In this document: positions 63,681-64,000 of the stretch, piece after piece
How the letters are laid out: every line of letters begins with the position of its first letter
Position numbering within the stretch: the first letter of the stretch is position 1
NCBI GenBank assembly: GCA_900549015.1
Contig: URMH01000002.1
Location: 60,924 to 124,923 of the forward strand
DNA: 64,000 nt
From: an uncultured Blautia sp.
Lineage (GTDB): Bacteria; Bacillota; Clostridia; Lachnospirales; Lachnospiraceae
Direction of reading: 5' to 3'
Notes under the pieces: model-generated
Seen by the model: only the letters and a program-made list of their open reading frames with translations
What the model was told of the DNA's origin: nothing
Database searches by the model: none
Translations under genes and position numbers: made by a program

Positions 63681-64000
63681 TAGCTAACACTCCTTTCTTT
63701 CATGGTGTAATTTTAGCAATATTATCAGTTGCATAGCCACCATTTAGATATGGAAATATGTCAACTGGCAGTTGCAATGATGTTTTTTGACAAATCAGCA
63801 GAATATTCTTGCTTATAACGTAATTTAAACATATCCATATTATAACAGTTCCATATATCCGCCACAACAAAAATCAGCACACCCCCCCTTGACATTTTTC
63901 TGTCTTGAAAAATACACACTTTTTCTTTCTTCCTCTTGATTACCAACCACAGAAAAGAAAAAGCCCTGTCAAGAGCCTTGCCACCATTGGTGGTGCTTTG
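63681..64000. other. Gene-free right edge
   Basis: No supported gene. A 61-codon open frame at 63761-63946 is compositionally poor and lacks a ribosome binding site. A short palindrome (CCACCATTGGTGG near 63982-63994) stands at the edge. It may be the start of another mobile element. Confidence 0.4.

Noticed and set aside
63761..63946. Small open frame at the right edge.
   Set aside because: No ribosome binding site and unconvincing composition; could be part of a gene cut by the window only if extended, which it is not.
1..64000. CRISPR array.
   Set aside because: No regularly spaced direct repeats of array type and no Cas genes were seen; the repeats found are paired operators, attachment sites and hairpins.

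Overview
The window looks like a chromosomal segment of a gut Lachnospiraceae-type Firmicute (Blautia, Dorea or Mediterraneibacter relatives). The clues are strong GGAGG ribosome binding sites, moderate G+C, Clostridia-type housekeeping proteins (RlmD, PcrA, an M18 aminopeptidase), a YesM/YesN-type sugar regulator pair, and several mobile elements of the kind common in that family. The genus cannot be fixed from the sequence alone.

Region A (1-11.7 kb) is a mobile or mobilizable element abutting the 3' end of rlmD. It carries a frameshifted MobV-type relaxase with a candidate oriT upstream. It also has a three-gene restriction-modification-like module (GIY-YIG/SF2 helicase plus two N6-methyltransferase-like proteins), a small serine recombinase, an excisionase-like HTH protein, a DUF6076-like protein, and a compact ParA-type ATPase operon with two small proteins that look like HEPN proteins. 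This last operon is my best candidate for an undescribed defence or toxin system.

Region B (11.7-40.3 kb) is chromosomal backbone: rlmD, a small membrane protein, pcrA, a CmpB-type membrane protein, tRNA-Arg(ACG), a MacAB-like ABC efflux operon, an aminopeptidase, an ABC-class ATPase and a histidine phosphatase. A carbohydrate locus follows: two divergent permeases, a solute-binding protein, a Gfo/Idh/MocA oxidoreductase, and a histidine kinase/AraC response regulator pair. After it come an ECF sigma factor fused in one chain to a membrane anchor and an extracellular domain, an XRE regulator pair, and remnants of GH43 and GH78 glycosidases. Several genes here are broken: the kinase by a frameshift, GH43 by an amber codon, GH78 by truncation, and an acyltransferase by a frameshift in an A-run.

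Region C (40.43-45.08 kb) is a compact 4.6 kb integrated element bounded by 76-bp imperfect direct repeats that contain the 3' end of a tRNA-Leu. It encodes two regulators with palindromic operators, a rolling-circle HUH replication protein and a tyrosine integrase. The tRNA at its right end is cut off at the anticodon loop.

Region D (45.1-62.9 kb) is a plus-strand conjugative-plasmid or ICE fragment: a replication-like protein, DUF5697/DUF6100-like proteins, a VirD4-type coupling protein and an S1-domain protein. It has no relaxase or VirB4 in view. A class II lanthipeptide locus on the minus strand is interleaved with it. The precursor peptide, LanM, a Walker A-less ABC-like protein and a membrane protein lie at 49.1-54.2 kb. 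The subtilisin-like protease and ABC exporter lie 6 kb away at 60.2-62.8 kb, beyond the transfer genes. The protease lacks a normal start codon and the exporter lacks its N-terminus, so maturation or export may be impaired. The window ends with an XRE/membrane regulator (63.1-63.7 kb).
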